Positions 25,821 to 34,059 of a DNA stretch of 64,000 nucleotides are shown here, in pieces. The translations under genes were made by a program, and so were the position numbers. Position 1 is the first letter of the stretch, and each line of letters begins with the position of its first letter. The stretch lies in contig JAQUTY010000004.1 in the NCBI GenBank assembly GCA_028694155.1, forward strand, positions 77,773 to 141,772, in the 5' to 3' direction. The DNA is from Eubacteriales bacterium (lineage in GTDB: Bacteria > Bacillota > Clostridia > Christensenellales > CAG-138). The notes under the pieces are model-generated. The model saw only the letters and a program-made list of their open reading frames with translations. It made no database searches and was not told where the DNA came from.

Positions 25821-26738
25821 ATGAGTAAGGTAAAGAATGCACAGGAAATAAAAAAGAAGATGGCACTCAAAAAGGACATTCGAACGGTGCTGGCGATACT
25901 GCTCTGCATGACGGTTGAGGCGGCTGCCATTGAGTTTCTCTATCGTCCTGCCAGCATCGTAACAGGAGGCATCACCGGTATTGGTATGCTGATAAACTAT
26001 GCTTTGGGGATTCCAAGCTGGATTATTATTGTGGCGTTGAACATTCCACTTTTGATTGTGGCGTTTAGAAAGCTGCATATGCGCTTTACGATATTGACAA
26101 CGGTGGCTACCACATATTTTACGCTTATTTTGGGCGTGTTCGAGAACATAGCCGAGAATATGGATCAGAGCATCTATGATGGTTTTGATCCGCTGCTGAT
26201 GGTCATCTTTGGCGCAGTAATTCTGGGTGCAATGGGCGCAATGACCATTCGACTTGGCGGTTCAACAGGAGGTCTGGATATTATATCCGTGCTGCTCAAC
26301 AAGAAATTTTCCTTTCCAATGGGTACAATTTCGCTTGCGCTCAACGTTGTCATCGCCTGCGGACTGGGACTTACCACGGGCGACACAATCAGTCAAAGCA
26401 TCTCGGTTGTGGCGTTGTCCATCGTTGGTCTGTTCGTTGTTAGCGTGTCGTTCAACAGCGTGCTTCAGGGCATGAATCGCACAAAGACGCTCTTTATTAT
26501 CTCGGACAACTGGGACGAGTTTGCGCCTGAGGTGCTAAAAGAGGTGCATAGGGGTATTACGCTTATTCCGTGCAAGGGAGCCTATACCCACAAGGACAAG
26601 ACGATGGTCTACATCATCGCAAGAACCGTGGAACTGGCAGCTATCCGCAGAATAGTTTTGCAGCATGATGAACGAGCGATTATCTCAATTATTGACACGC
26701 GTGAGGTCATAGGCAAGGGCTTCACGGCGGTCAACTAA
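25821..26738 (+). CDS. YitT family membrane protein (DUF2179 C-terminus)
   Basis: A 305-residue protein with about five to six membrane segments and a C-terminal cytoplasmic DUF2179 domain of about 90 residues (RTKTLFIISDN ... YIIARTVELAAIRRIV). Motifs typical of the family are RPASIVTGGITGIGMLIN and RLGGSTGGLDIISVLLN. The function of YitT proteins is not established. AAGGAG precedes the start. The short gap to recR leaves open whether it is co-transcribed. Confidence 0.92.
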   Translation: MSKVKNAQEIKKKMALKKDIRTVLAILLCMTVEAAAIEFLYRPASIVTGGITGIGMLINYALGIPSWIIIVALNIPLLIVAFRKLHMRFTILTTVATTYFTLILGVFENIAENMDQSIYDGFDPLLMVIFGAVILGAMGAMTIRLGGSTGGLDIISVLLNKKFSFPMGTISLALNVVIACGLGLTTGDTISQSISVVALSIVGLFVVSVSFNSVLQGMNRTKTLFIISDNWDEFAPEVLKEVHRGITLIPCKGAYTHKDKTMVYIIARTVELAAIRRIVLQHDERAIISIIDTREVIGKGFTAVN

Positions 26739-26779
26739 CGCCGTTTGAAAAGTAAATTTTGATGGTTTAGGAGGTCGTT

Positions 26780-28111
26780 ATGTATAATTTTATCAATGAT
26801 ACCATGGAACGCCAGATTAAGGATTTGCAGGAGCTTGTGAGGATACCGTCCGTTTCACGAGGCAAGCCAAAGCCCAATGCGCCGCTTGGCGAGGAGGTCA
26901 GACGTGCTTTGGATTTCGCCCTGGATTTGGCAAGGGAGCTAGGTTTTCCAAGGGTATGGGAGCTTGACGGATATTGCGGCATAGTCGAATTTGGCGAGGG
27001 CGAGGAGTGCTTGGGCATCATGGCACATCTGGACGTTGTACCCGAAGGCGATGGCTGGAGCTATCCGCCCTATGCCGCCCAGATTCACGATGGCAGAATG
27101 TATGGCAGGGGAGTGGTCGATGACAAGGGAGCAGCAATATCTGCGCTGTATGCTATGGCAGCCGTGATGAATAGCGGCAAGATGATGAAACGCCGTGTCC
27201 GACTTATACTCGGTTGCGATGAGGAGGCCGGTTGGTCGTGCATGGACAGGTATAAGCAGTATGAGCAGGAGCCTACGCTTGCCTTCACACCCGATGCAGA
27301 GTACCCTGTGGTCAACTCCGAGATGGGTATTTATCAGACCACCTATACAAAGAGCTGCAACACTCACATAAGCTGTCAAATCGGAACTGCCTCAAACGTA
27401 GTACCGGGTGAAGCGCGCATGTGCTTTAGAGTTCAGCCCAAGGAAGTGGAAATGCCTGATGGCTTCACCATGGATATAGTTTATAACACCCTGCGTGTGC
27501 ATGGCAGGGGCGGTCATGCCTCCATGCCCGACTTGGCGCACAACGCCTTGCAGGGCATACTGTTTGCAGCAAAGGCACAGTATCTGGACGATGAGGACAG
27601 AAAGCTCATAGAAGACCTTATCGAGCTGTACGCCTTTGATATGCACGGTCAGAGCCTTGGCATAGATGTGACCGATGAGTCGGGACGCACCACCTTTGTA
27701 CCAAGTATGCTCACCATATCAAACGGCACCGTGACAATCAAGTCGGATTGCCGCTATCCGTTCTCACTAAAGCATCCCGATCTTCAGGCTCGCATTGATA
27801 GGAAGATGGCGGCAAAGGGCTTTGCACGAACAGCGCAGAAGAATACTCCCTGCCATTTTATTCCCCAGGACAGCGAGCTTGTAAAGACGCTCATGGAGAT
27901 ATTCAACCGCAAGGTCGGCGTTGAGCTTGAACCTTTGAAAATCGGCGGAGGAACATATGCAAGGGCGTTTACAAATGCAGTTGCCTTTGGCACAGTTCCG
28001 TATAATGAAGAATCACCCTGTCATATGCCCGATGAGTCGAGCGCACTGAGTGACATTCGATTTAATACCGAGATTATGGCGGAGGCGATTGAAAAACTTG
28101 CCTGCAACTAG
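26780..28111 (+). CDS. M20 family dipeptidase (PepV/Sapep-like)
   Basis: A cytoplasmic zinc peptidase of 443 residues. Metal-binding motifs of the M20 family are visible: HLDVVPEGDGW, GRGVVDDKGA and CDEEAGW, and a later histidine in MPDESS context near the end. Length and spacing fit PepV/Sapep dipeptidases, which release amino acids from dipeptides with a di-zinc centre. AGGAGG stands 7 nt upstream of the ATG. It is followed 9 bp later by a response regulator, so the three genes may share a transcript. Confidence 0.92.
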   Translation: MYNFINDTMERQIKDLQELVRIPSVSRGKPKPNAPLGEEVRRALDFALDLARELGFPRVWELDGYCGIVEFGEGEECLGIMAHLDVVPEGDGWSYPPYAAQIHDGRMYGRGVVDDKGAAISALYAMAAVMNSGKMMKRRVRLILGCDEEAGWSCMDRYKQYEQEPTLAFTPDAEYPVVNSEMGIYQTTYTKSCNTHISCQIGTASNVVPGEARMCFRVQPKEVEMPDGFTMDIVYNTLRVHGRGGHASMPDLAHNALQGILFAAKAQYLDDEDRKLIEDLIELYAFDMHGQSLGIDVTDESGRTTFVPSMLTISNGTVTIKSDCRYPFSLKHPDLQARIDRKMAAKGFARTAQKNTPCHFIPQDSELVKTLMEIFNRKVGVELEPLKIGGGTYARAFTNAVAFGTVPYNEESPCHMPDESSALSDIRFNTEIMAEAIEKLACN

Positions 28112-28120
28112 GAGGTAAAA

Positions 28121-28792
28121 ATGCCCATCATCTACATTGTGGAAGATGATCCCGATATCCGTGAAATGGAGAGCTATGCCCTCAAAAACAGCGGCTTTGA
28201 CACCTGTGCCTTCACCTTGGGCAAGGAGTTGTTCGTTGCACTTGATAGGGAGCTGCCCGACCTAATTTTGCTGGATATTATGCTTCCGCAGGAGGACGGG
28301 CTTTCGATTCTGACAAAAATCAGAGGCGATGTGCGAACACGCTCCATACCGGTCATTATGGTTACGGCAAAGACAACCGAAAATGATAAGGTCAAGGGGT
28401 TGGACATGGGTGCGGACGACTATCTTACAAAGCCCTTTGGAATACTTGAGCTTGTTTCCCGTATCAAGGCGTTATTGCGCAGAGCCGCAAGCACCGAGAG
28501 CAGAATAATCGAGTATAGGGAGCTGTCGATGAATGTGGAGAAGCATATTCTATCCGTCAATGGCGATTCTGTCGAGTTGACTTATAAAGAATTTGCCTTG
28601 CTCAGCTATCTGATGAAGCATCAAGGCGTGGTATTAAGCCGTGAAACGCTGATGGGAGAGGTCTGGGGGTTTGCTTTTGCTGGCGAGAGCCGCACCGTTG
28701 ATATGCACATAAAAACACTCAGAAAGAAGCTGCACAAGTGCGGAGAGTATATAACCACGGTCAGAAATGTGGGGTATAAGCTTGGAGAATAA
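28121..28792 (+). CDS. PhoB-like response regulator
   Basis: A 223-residue OmpR/PhoB-type regulator: receiver with acidic residues E8-D9-D10, phosphorylation site D52 in LLDIMLP, MVTAKT and TKPFG, then a winged helix (LTYKEFALL ... TVDMHIKTLRKKL). AGGAGGT precedes the start. The following kinase gene overlaps its end by some 26 bp or less, depending on the kinase start. This arrangement resembles phoB-phoR, which controls phosphate starvation in Firmicutes; no pst genes are nearby to support that. Confidence 0.95.
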   Translation: MPIIYIVEDDPDIREMESYALKNSGFDTCAFTLGKELFVALDRELPDLILLDIMLPQEDGLSILTKIRGDVRTRSIPVIMVTAKTTENDKVKGLDMGADDYLTKPFGILELVSRIKALLRRAASTESRIIEYRELSMNVEKHILSVNGDSVELTYKEFALLSYLMKHQGVVLSRETLMGEVWGFAFAGESRTVDMHIKTLRKKLHKCGEYITTVRNVGYKLGE

Positions 28793-29771
28793 GCCTTCGA
28801 TTTTTCTGTACAAGCAGATGATGGACAACCTTTTGGACGGCATAGTAGCCATTGATTTGGAAGGTAGTGTGACCTATTGCAACGCTGTTGCACAAAAGAT
28901 GCTGGGAATAGATTTTTGTCCTGTTGGAATCGTATTGTCCGAATTGGACGTGCCCAACCTTGTGCCGTTTTTGTCGGACGCAAGGAGTGGAGACAAGCTC
29001 AACATAAACTATCATTCGGGCACGCTTCAGGTAACATATCAGGACTTGATGCAGGACGGTCTGCGCCTTGGAGCCATGCTCATGCTCAGCGACATAGGTC
29101 AAAAGCAGAGGGCGGAGCGCATTCGGCGTGAGTTCACGGCAAACGTCAGCCACGAGCTGAAAACGCCGCTAACGTCCATTTCGGGCTATGCGGAGATGAT
29201 TGCCACAGGAATTGCGCACGAGGAGGATATTGTCAGGTTTGCGTCACGCATACAGTCGGAATCGAACCGTATGCTTTCGCTCATCTCGGATATTATCAAG
29301 CTGTCAGAGCTTGACGAGGTGGGACGCAGTCAGCATAGCGAACCGACCGATTTGTTTGCAGTTGCCGAGGAATGTGTGGAGATACTCAAACCCACAGCCA
29401 TACTTAGGGGAGTAACGGTGCAGCTCTTTGGCGACAAAACCGTTGTTGTGGGCAATCGAAGTCTCCTTCAGGAGCTGATTTATAATCTGCTGGACAATTC
29501 CATTCGATATAATCGGGATAACGGGTGGGTCAAGCTGCGAGTGACGGATAAGACCATTAAAATTCGCGACACAGGCATAGGAATAGCCAAGAAGCATCAG
29601 CAGCACATATTCGAACGCTTTTATCGTGTTGACAAGAGCCGCAGCAAAGAGACGGGCGGCACAGGACTTGGGCTTGCCATCGTCAAGCACATCTGCGAAC
29701 AGCACCACGCAAATCTTGAACTGGAAAGCAGCGTAGGTATTGGAACCACCATTACCATCACATTTCCCTAG
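28767..29771 (+). CDS. PhoR-like sensor histidine kinase without clear membrane anchor
   Basis: A kinase of up to 334 residues. A PAS-type domain (about residues 15-115, MDNLLDGIVAIDLEGSVTYC) precedes a HisKA domain with H129 in NVSHELKTP and an ATPase domain with NLLDNSIRYN, DTGIGIA and GTGLGLAI. Unlike typical PhoR it shows no strong membrane segment, so it may be cytoplasmic. The start is uncertain: ATG at 28767, TTG at 28782 (GGGG upstream) and ATG at 28818 are all in frame. It is encoded with the preceding regulator and closed by a terminator. Confidence 0.9.
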   Translation: MWGISLENKPSIFLYKQMMDNLLDGIVAIDLEGSVTYCNAVAQKMLGIDFCPVGIVLSELDVPNLVPFLSDARSGDKLNINYHSGTLQVTYQDLMQDGLRLGAMLMLSDIGQKQRAERIRREFTANVSHELKTPLTSISGYAEMIATGIAHEEDIVRFASRIQSESNRMLSLISDIIKLSELDEVGRSQHSEPTDLFAVAEECVEILKPTAILRGVTVQLFGDKTVVVGNRSLLQELIYNLLDNSIRYNRDNGWVKLRVTDKTIKIRDTGIGIAKKHQQHIFERFYRVDKSRSKETGGTGLGLAIVKHICEQHHANLELESSVGIGTTITITFP

Positions 29772-29774
29772 CAG

Positions 29775-29814
29775 GCGCATTTTGAAACAGTAGGGAGCTT
29801 CAAAATGCGCTTTA
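29775..29814 (+). terminator. intrinsic terminator after the kinase
   Basis: A perfect 12-bp stem (29775-29786 / 29799-29810) with a 12-nt loop and TTTATT after it. Confidence 0.8.
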
Positions 29815-29819
29815 TTCGA

Positions 29820-29848
29820 TTGACAACTTTCAAAATGCTACTTATAAT
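29820..29848 (+). promoter_or_regulatory. predicted promoter of the arcC-to-uvrB gene run
   Basis: TTGACA at 29820-29825, a 17-bp spacer and TATAAT at 29843-29848: both hexamers are perfect consensus. It begins right after the preceding terminator. Confidence 0.75.
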
Positions 29849-29895
29849 AGAAAAGTAAGGCGCGAGAAAAGATGCGCCGAATAATGGAGGATTAT

Positions 29896-30837
29896 ATGGA
29901 AAAATTGGTTATCGCTCTGGGCGGAAACGCTCTGCAAGAAGGTAAGGGACCTGCTACTGCCGAGGCACAGTTGGCAGTGGTCGAAAAGACCAGCGAATAC
30001 ATCGCAGACATCATCGAAAAAGGCTACAAGGTCATTTTGGCACACGGAAACGGGCCGCAGGTCGGCAGGATTGTTCTTCAGAATGAGAACTCCGTCAACG
30101 TTACACCTGCCATGCCCTTTGACGTGTGCGGAGCCATGAGTCAGGGCATGATCGGATATCATATGCAGCAGGGTCTTAGAAAGTCGCTTCGCAAGCGCAA
30201 CAACAACACCCCAGTTGCCACCATCGTAACTCAGGTCGTGGTCGATAAGAATGACAAGGCGTTTGAGAACCCCTCAAAGCCCATCGGCCCGTTCTACTCT
30301 GAGGAGGACGCAAAGCGTTTGCAGGCGGAGAAGGGATACTCGGTCAAGGAGGACGCAGGACGCGGTTGGCGCAGAGTCGTTGCAAGTCCCATGCCGGTTG
30401 AGATTGTTGAGCTGCCGGTAGTACAGGCAATGATTAACGACGGCTTTGTCGTCATCACGGTGGGCGGCGGCGGAATCCCTGTATTGAAGAGTGCAAGCGG
30501 CGACCTTGAGGGAACAGCAGCCGTTATCGATAAGGATTTAGCGTCCGAGCGTTTGAGTGAGGATGTCGATGCGGACGCTCTGCTCATTTTAACAGCAGTC
30601 GAGCAGGTCTGCCTCAACTACAATAAGCCCGATGAGAAGCGTCTTTCCACAATCAGCGTTCAAGAGGCGGAGGAGTATATCGCACAGGGGCATTTTGCAC
30701 CCGGTTCAATGCTGCCCAAGATTCAGGCAGCCTGTATGTTTGCTCGCAGCAAGGCAGGCAGAAGAGCCATCATCACCTCGTTGGACAAGGCTGTCGATGC
30801 CCTAAGCGGCAAGGCAGGCACGACCATTGTTGGCTAA
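29896..30837 (+). CDS. arcC: carbamate kinase
   Basis: A 313-residue amino acid kinase that interconverts carbamoyl phosphate + ADP with carbamate + ATP. Characteristic segments are ALGGNALQ at the start, AHGNGPQVG, the SQGMIGY loop, the KPIGPFY insert of the flap subdomain, and VGGGGIPV. The ATG at 29896 follows GGAGG with a 5-base spacer; the upstream MRRIMEDY extension is not supported. No arginine deiminase or ornithine carbamoyltransferase gene is in the window, so it may serve purine or agmatine catabolism elsewhere. The next gene starts on the base after its stop codon. Confidence 0.96.
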   Translation: MEKLVIALGGNALQEGKGPATAEAQLAVVEKTSEYIADIIEKGYKVILAHGNGPQVGRIVLQNENSVNVTPAMPFDVCGAMSQGMIGYHMQQGLRKSLRKRNNNTPVATIVTQVVVDKNDKAFENPSKPIGPFYSEEDAKRLQAEKGYSVKEDAGRGWRRVVASPMPVEIVELPVVQAMINDGFVVITVGGGGIPVLKSASGDLEGTAAVIDKDLASERLSEDVDADALLILTAVEQVCLNYNKPDEKRLSTISVQEAEEYIAQGHFAPGSMLPKIQAACMFARSKAGRRAIITSLDKAVDALSGKAGTTIVG

Positions 30838-31122
30838 ATGATAACCCACATCGTTTTGTTTCAACTTCAAGAGCCTGAAGTTCACGCTCCGATAATTTGC
30901 AAGCTGCTGCAGGGTCTTAAAGATAAGATTCCGCAGATTTGCACATTGCAGACGGGGGTGGACTTCATGCGCTCCGAGCGCAGCTATGATATGGCTTTGA
31001 TTGTCACCTTCCGCAACAGGGAAGATTTGGAGATATATGACAAGCATTCCGACCATGCCGAGGTGCGCAAGTATATCCATGCACATCGTCTTGCCTCCAA
31101 GACGGTAGATTTTGAGGACTGA
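30838..31122 (+). CDS. Dabb-domain protein, first copy
   Basis: A 94-residue dimeric alpha/beta-barrel (Dabb, stress-responsive A/B barrel) protein: ITHIVLFQL at the start, a helix, YDMALIVTFRNREDLEIYDKH and a final AHRLASKTVDF strand. Such proteins form homodimers with a central cavity; activities differ and are mostly unknown in bacteria. Its ATG abuts the arcC stop codon, so translation is probably coupled. A second Dabb gene follows immediately. Confidence 0.9.
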   Translation: MITHIVLFQLQEPEVHAPIICKLLQGLKDKIPQICTLQTGVDFMRSERSYDMALIVTFRNREDLEIYDKHSDHAEVRKYIHAHRLASKTVDFED

Positions 31123-31123
31123 C

Positions 31124-31408
31124 ATGATTAGATACATCTGCCTTTTCAAGCTCAATAATCCTGCCGATGCCGATGCCGTTGCAGACAAGCTGCACACCAT
31201 GGAGGGCAAAATTGATGGTATGCTTGGCATGGAAACGGGCAAGAATGTTTGGGATAATGCGGCACGCTGCTATGACCTTGCGCTGACTATCGACTTTGTT
31301 GATTACGATGCCATGATAGCATACGACACTGCGCCGCTGCACCTAGAATGTCGCGATTTCATCTATCCACGCCGTGCTGACGGCAAAACAGTAGTATACG
31401 AGGTCTGA
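31124..31408 (+). CDS. Dabb-domain protein, second copy
   Basis: Another 94-residue Dabb protein, diverged from the first (IRYICLFKL, then YDLALTIDFVDYDAMIAYDTA). Both have the same length and strand order, so they are tandem paralogues and could form a heterodimer, which is inference. The ATG at 31124 follows GAGG at a 6-nt distance; an in-frame TTG four codons earlier is less likely. One base separates the genes. DacF follows 3 bp after its stop. Confidence 0.88.
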   Translation: MIRYICLFKLNNPADADAVADKLHTMEGKIDGMLGMETGKNVWDNAARCYDLALTIDFVDYDAMIAYDTAPLHLECRDFIYPRRADGKTVVYEV

Positions 31409-31410
31409 AA

Positions 31411-32796
31411 ATGAAACGGTCGATGCTTTGCTTGCTATGTGCGCTGCTTTTGCTTGCGCCCATATTTGCACATGCTCAGACCGATGTGGTGTCCCAGGTC
31501 ATGGCACCATACTTTACGATAGTTGACGCCTCCGACCCCACCCATGCGTTCTATTGCAAAAACGCAGATGCAACCGCCTATCCTTCCAGCACAATAAAGA
31601 TTTTGACCTGCCTGATTGCCATTGAAACCTGCGACCTAAACGAAACGGTGACGGTATCAAAGAATGCAGCGTCCCTGCCCGAAACGCATTCGCTGATGGG
31701 GCTTAAAAGCGGTGAGAGGATTATTGTCCGGGACTTGCTGTACGGAATGATGCTCGCTTCGGGAAATGATGCGGCAATCGCTCTTGCGGAGCATATCGGC
31801 GGCAGCGTTGTAGAATTTGCTGTTCTTATGAACGAACGAGCCGCCCAGCTTGGAATGAAGAACAGTCATTTTGTTAATCCGCACGGAGTCCATACGACAG
31901 AGCAGTACACAACTGCCGCCGACATGGCGATTCTTGCGTCCTATGCCATAGGGAATGAAACATTTCTAGAAATTACAGGCACGATTGACTACACCGTCCC
32001 TGCAAATGATGTGCGCAAGAGCAAAATAGAGCTTCACTCATCAAACTGGCTTTTGGGTACGGGTGCGGAGCGTTACTATTACGAGTATGCCATTGGCGGA
32101 AAAACAGGCTCGTCAGCCTCACAGGGCAAATGCCTTGTGACAATGGCAAAGCGAGATGGCGTCACTCTGGTTTGCTGTATGTTTGGGCTAACTGAGGGCG
32201 GAGACATCACCAAAAGATTACAGATTACATTTGAAGATTCAAAGTACCTGTTTGAACAGGTTTACGAAAATTGCTACTCCACCGTGTCCGCTTCCGACCT
32301 CGGACTCGATTATTCGACCGAGCTTGATGCAGTTTCAAACTGTGCCGAAGGTGAGGGCGCACTTGAGCTTAGGGGCGATTTTGCAGGGCAAACCGTTTAT
32401 TTGGGCAATGATATAATCGATGGGGTAAAATTGGGCAGCATAGAGCCTAGTTATACTGTCACCCTCGACAATAACATTGCCGCACCCGTTGAAAAGGGGC
32501 AGAGCCTTGGCTGGGTCGATTGCTCGCTTGACGGACGCACGATATTTTCTGGCGAACTGGTGGCAACACGAGCCGTGGCGGAGTTCGTGCCCACTTTGGA
32601 GCCTACCGCCATACCCACGCCTACGGCAAGCCCAACGCTTGAGCCTTTCGCAACGCCAACGAGCGCACCTGTAACCGCTGAACAGCAAGAAAGCGACAGC
32701 TCCGCATTGCCGGCAATTCTCATTGCGGCAGCTTTGGCGATGGTGCTCTGCATAATGGGACTAGTGGTACTGATACTAAGAAAGAAACGTAGTTGA
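31411..32796 (+). CDS. dacF: D-alanyl-D-alanine carboxypeptidase (DacF/PBP5-like)
   Basis: A 461-residue exported low-molecular-weight penicillin-binding protein. A signal peptide (about 1-22, ending AHA) is followed by the S11 catalytic domain with STIK at 60-63 (nucleophile S60), SGN at 117-119 and KTG at 231-233, then a C-terminal beta domain. A Pro/Thr/Glu stalk (about 395-425) leads to a C-terminal membrane segment and a basic tail. The enzyme trims the terminal D-Ala from peptidoglycan stem peptides. The transmembrane anchor is unlike the amphipathic helix of PBP5. The L,D-transpeptidase gene follows 9 bp later. Confidence 0.95.
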   Translation: MKRSMLCLLCALLLLAPIFAHAQTDVVSQVMAPYFTIVDASDPTHAFYCKNADATAYPSSTIKILTCLIAIETCDLNETVTVSKNAASLPETHSLMGLKSGERIIVRDLLYGMMLASGNDAAIALAEHIGGSVVEFAVLMNERAAQLGMKNSHFVNPHGVHTTEQYTTAADMAILASYAIGNETFLEITGTIDYTVPANDVRKSKIELHSSNWLLGTGAERYYYEYAIGGKTGSSASQGKCLVTMAKRDGVTLVCCMFGLTEGGDITKRLQITFEDSKYLFEQVYENCYSTVSASDLGLDYSTELDAVSNCAEGEGALELRGDFAGQTVYLGNDIIDGVKLGSIEPSYTVTLDNNIAAPVEKGQSLGWVDCSLDGRTIFSGELVATRAVAEFVPTLEPTAIPTPTASPTLEPFATPTSAPVTAEQQESDSSALPAILIAAALAMVLCIMGLVVLILRKKRS

Positions 32797-32805
32797 GGCA
32801 AGATA

Positions 32806-34059
32806 ATGAAGAAGGTTTATCTCATAGTTTTATTTATGGTTGCGCTGTGCGTGTGCTCGTGCGGAAGCGAGCCTGCAGCGGTTGTAAGCTCGATGGAGCC
32901 TACGCAAGAGCCTGTCGCAGCAGCTACACCTGAGCCTACGCAGGAGCCTGTGACGGTCACAATCAGCACGCCCGAACCGATTGTGACACAGAGTGAGCCA
33001 ACGATTTTGACGCAGCCCGACGACTATCTGCCCAACGCCTGCTATACTTCCGTGACGGTGGGAGACAGCACGATTTACAGCTTTACCGATACCCAAGGAC
33101 AGGTGCAATCCCGTGTTTATGCCGGCTACTATATCTATCATGATGGAGATATTTTCGAGACGGCCTGCGGTCTGTACCCTGCAATGACGGGTGAGGACGG
33201 TCAAGTCGAGCTGATAAAAGGCGAGGCGAGTGTTGACATTGAGAGCGAGCCACTTGGTCAATGCGTTCCCTGCCAACTTGAGGAGGGCGTTCGAACCGAT
33301 AAGTCCTTTGTAAAGATGGAACAGGTCGGTCTGTATAAATATGGCGATGAGTATATCGTTTACGGCTCGTTTGAAAATATGGAACCTGCCTTTTATCCTG
33401 CACATGAAAACGGCGAGATGATAGCGGGCGCACTTGCGTTTGAGGGCGATGTCGTCATTCCGTCCTACTATCCGGAGGACGAGCCTGAGCAGGATGGCAA
33501 GATGCTCCTTATTGTGTACATCAATACGCAGTCGGTGGTAGCCTATAAAGCAGAGAACGGACAGTGGGTCGAACAGCGAGCGATGATTTGCTCGACCGGA
33601 CGCAGCGACAAGTATTATCCAACGCCTCGTGGAACCTATCGGATTCCAGAGATTTACCGATACAAGAAGCTGGGGCTTAAAGAGGGGGACTACTGGTACG
33701 GTCAGTATGCAAGCCGCATTACTACCAATTATCTGTTCCACTCAACGCCCATTTGGGAAGCAGCCGGACGAGATGTTGACGTGGGTAAGACCATGGTCAA
33801 GCTCAGCCAATATGAGATGCTGGGTCAGCCTGCATCGGGCGGATGCGTGCGGCTTGCCGTAATTGATGCAAAGTGGATATATGACAACTGCGGTGTTAAA
33901 ACGGAGGTTCGCATTGGCGATTGGGACGGCCCGATTGTGGGTAAGCCGCCTGCAATAATCTACGAGGAGCCATATATGACCGGTCAGGATATGGGTTGGG
34001 ATCCCACCGATCCCGATCCAGACAATCCCTATCATGCGATATATGGAATAATGGACTGA
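32806..34059 (+). CDS. L,D-transpeptidase (YkuD) lipoprotein
   Basis: A 417-residue protein with a lipoprotein signal (lipid-modified cysteine near residue 17-19 in CVCSCG), a Pro/Thr/Glu-rich stalk with repeated EPTQEPV units (about 28-65), an unassigned middle domain and a C-terminal YkuD domain. Catalytic residues are visible: H312 in FHSTPIW and SGGCVR at 344-349 with nucleophile C347. Such enzymes make 3-3 crosslinks in peptidoglycan, or attach proteins to it, from tetrapeptides produced by carboxypeptidases, which suits the neighbouring dacF. Its stop overlaps the uvrB start (TGATG). Confidence 0.93.
   Translation: MKKVYLIVLFMVALCVCSCGSEPAAVVSSMEPTQEPVAAATPEPTQEPVTVTISTPEPIVTQSEPTILTQPDDYLPNACYTSVTVGDSTIYSFTDTQGQVQSRVYAGYYIYHDGDIFETACGLYPAMTGEDGQVELIKGEASVDIESEPLGQCVPCQLEEGVRTDKSFVKMEQVGLYKYGDEYIVYGSFENMEPAFYPAHENGEMIAGALAFEGDVVIPSYYPEDEPEQDGKMLLIVYINTQSVVAYKAENGQWVEQRAMICSTGRSDKYYPTPRGTYRIPEIYRYKKLGLKEGDYWYGQYASRITTNYLFHSTPIWEAAGRDVDVGKTMVKLSQYEMLGQPASGGCVRLAVIDAKWIYDNCGVKTEVRIGDWDGPIVGKPPAIIYEEPYMTGQDMGWDPTDPDPDNPYHAIYGIMD

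Noticed and set aside
28767..28792. Frameshift between response regulator and kinase
   Set aside because: Both proteins are complete; the overlap is a normal coupled arrangement with several possible kinase starts.
30838..31408. Reading the two Dabb genes as one broken gene
   Set aside because: Each has a complete domain with its own start, stop and full normal length, so they are two genes.
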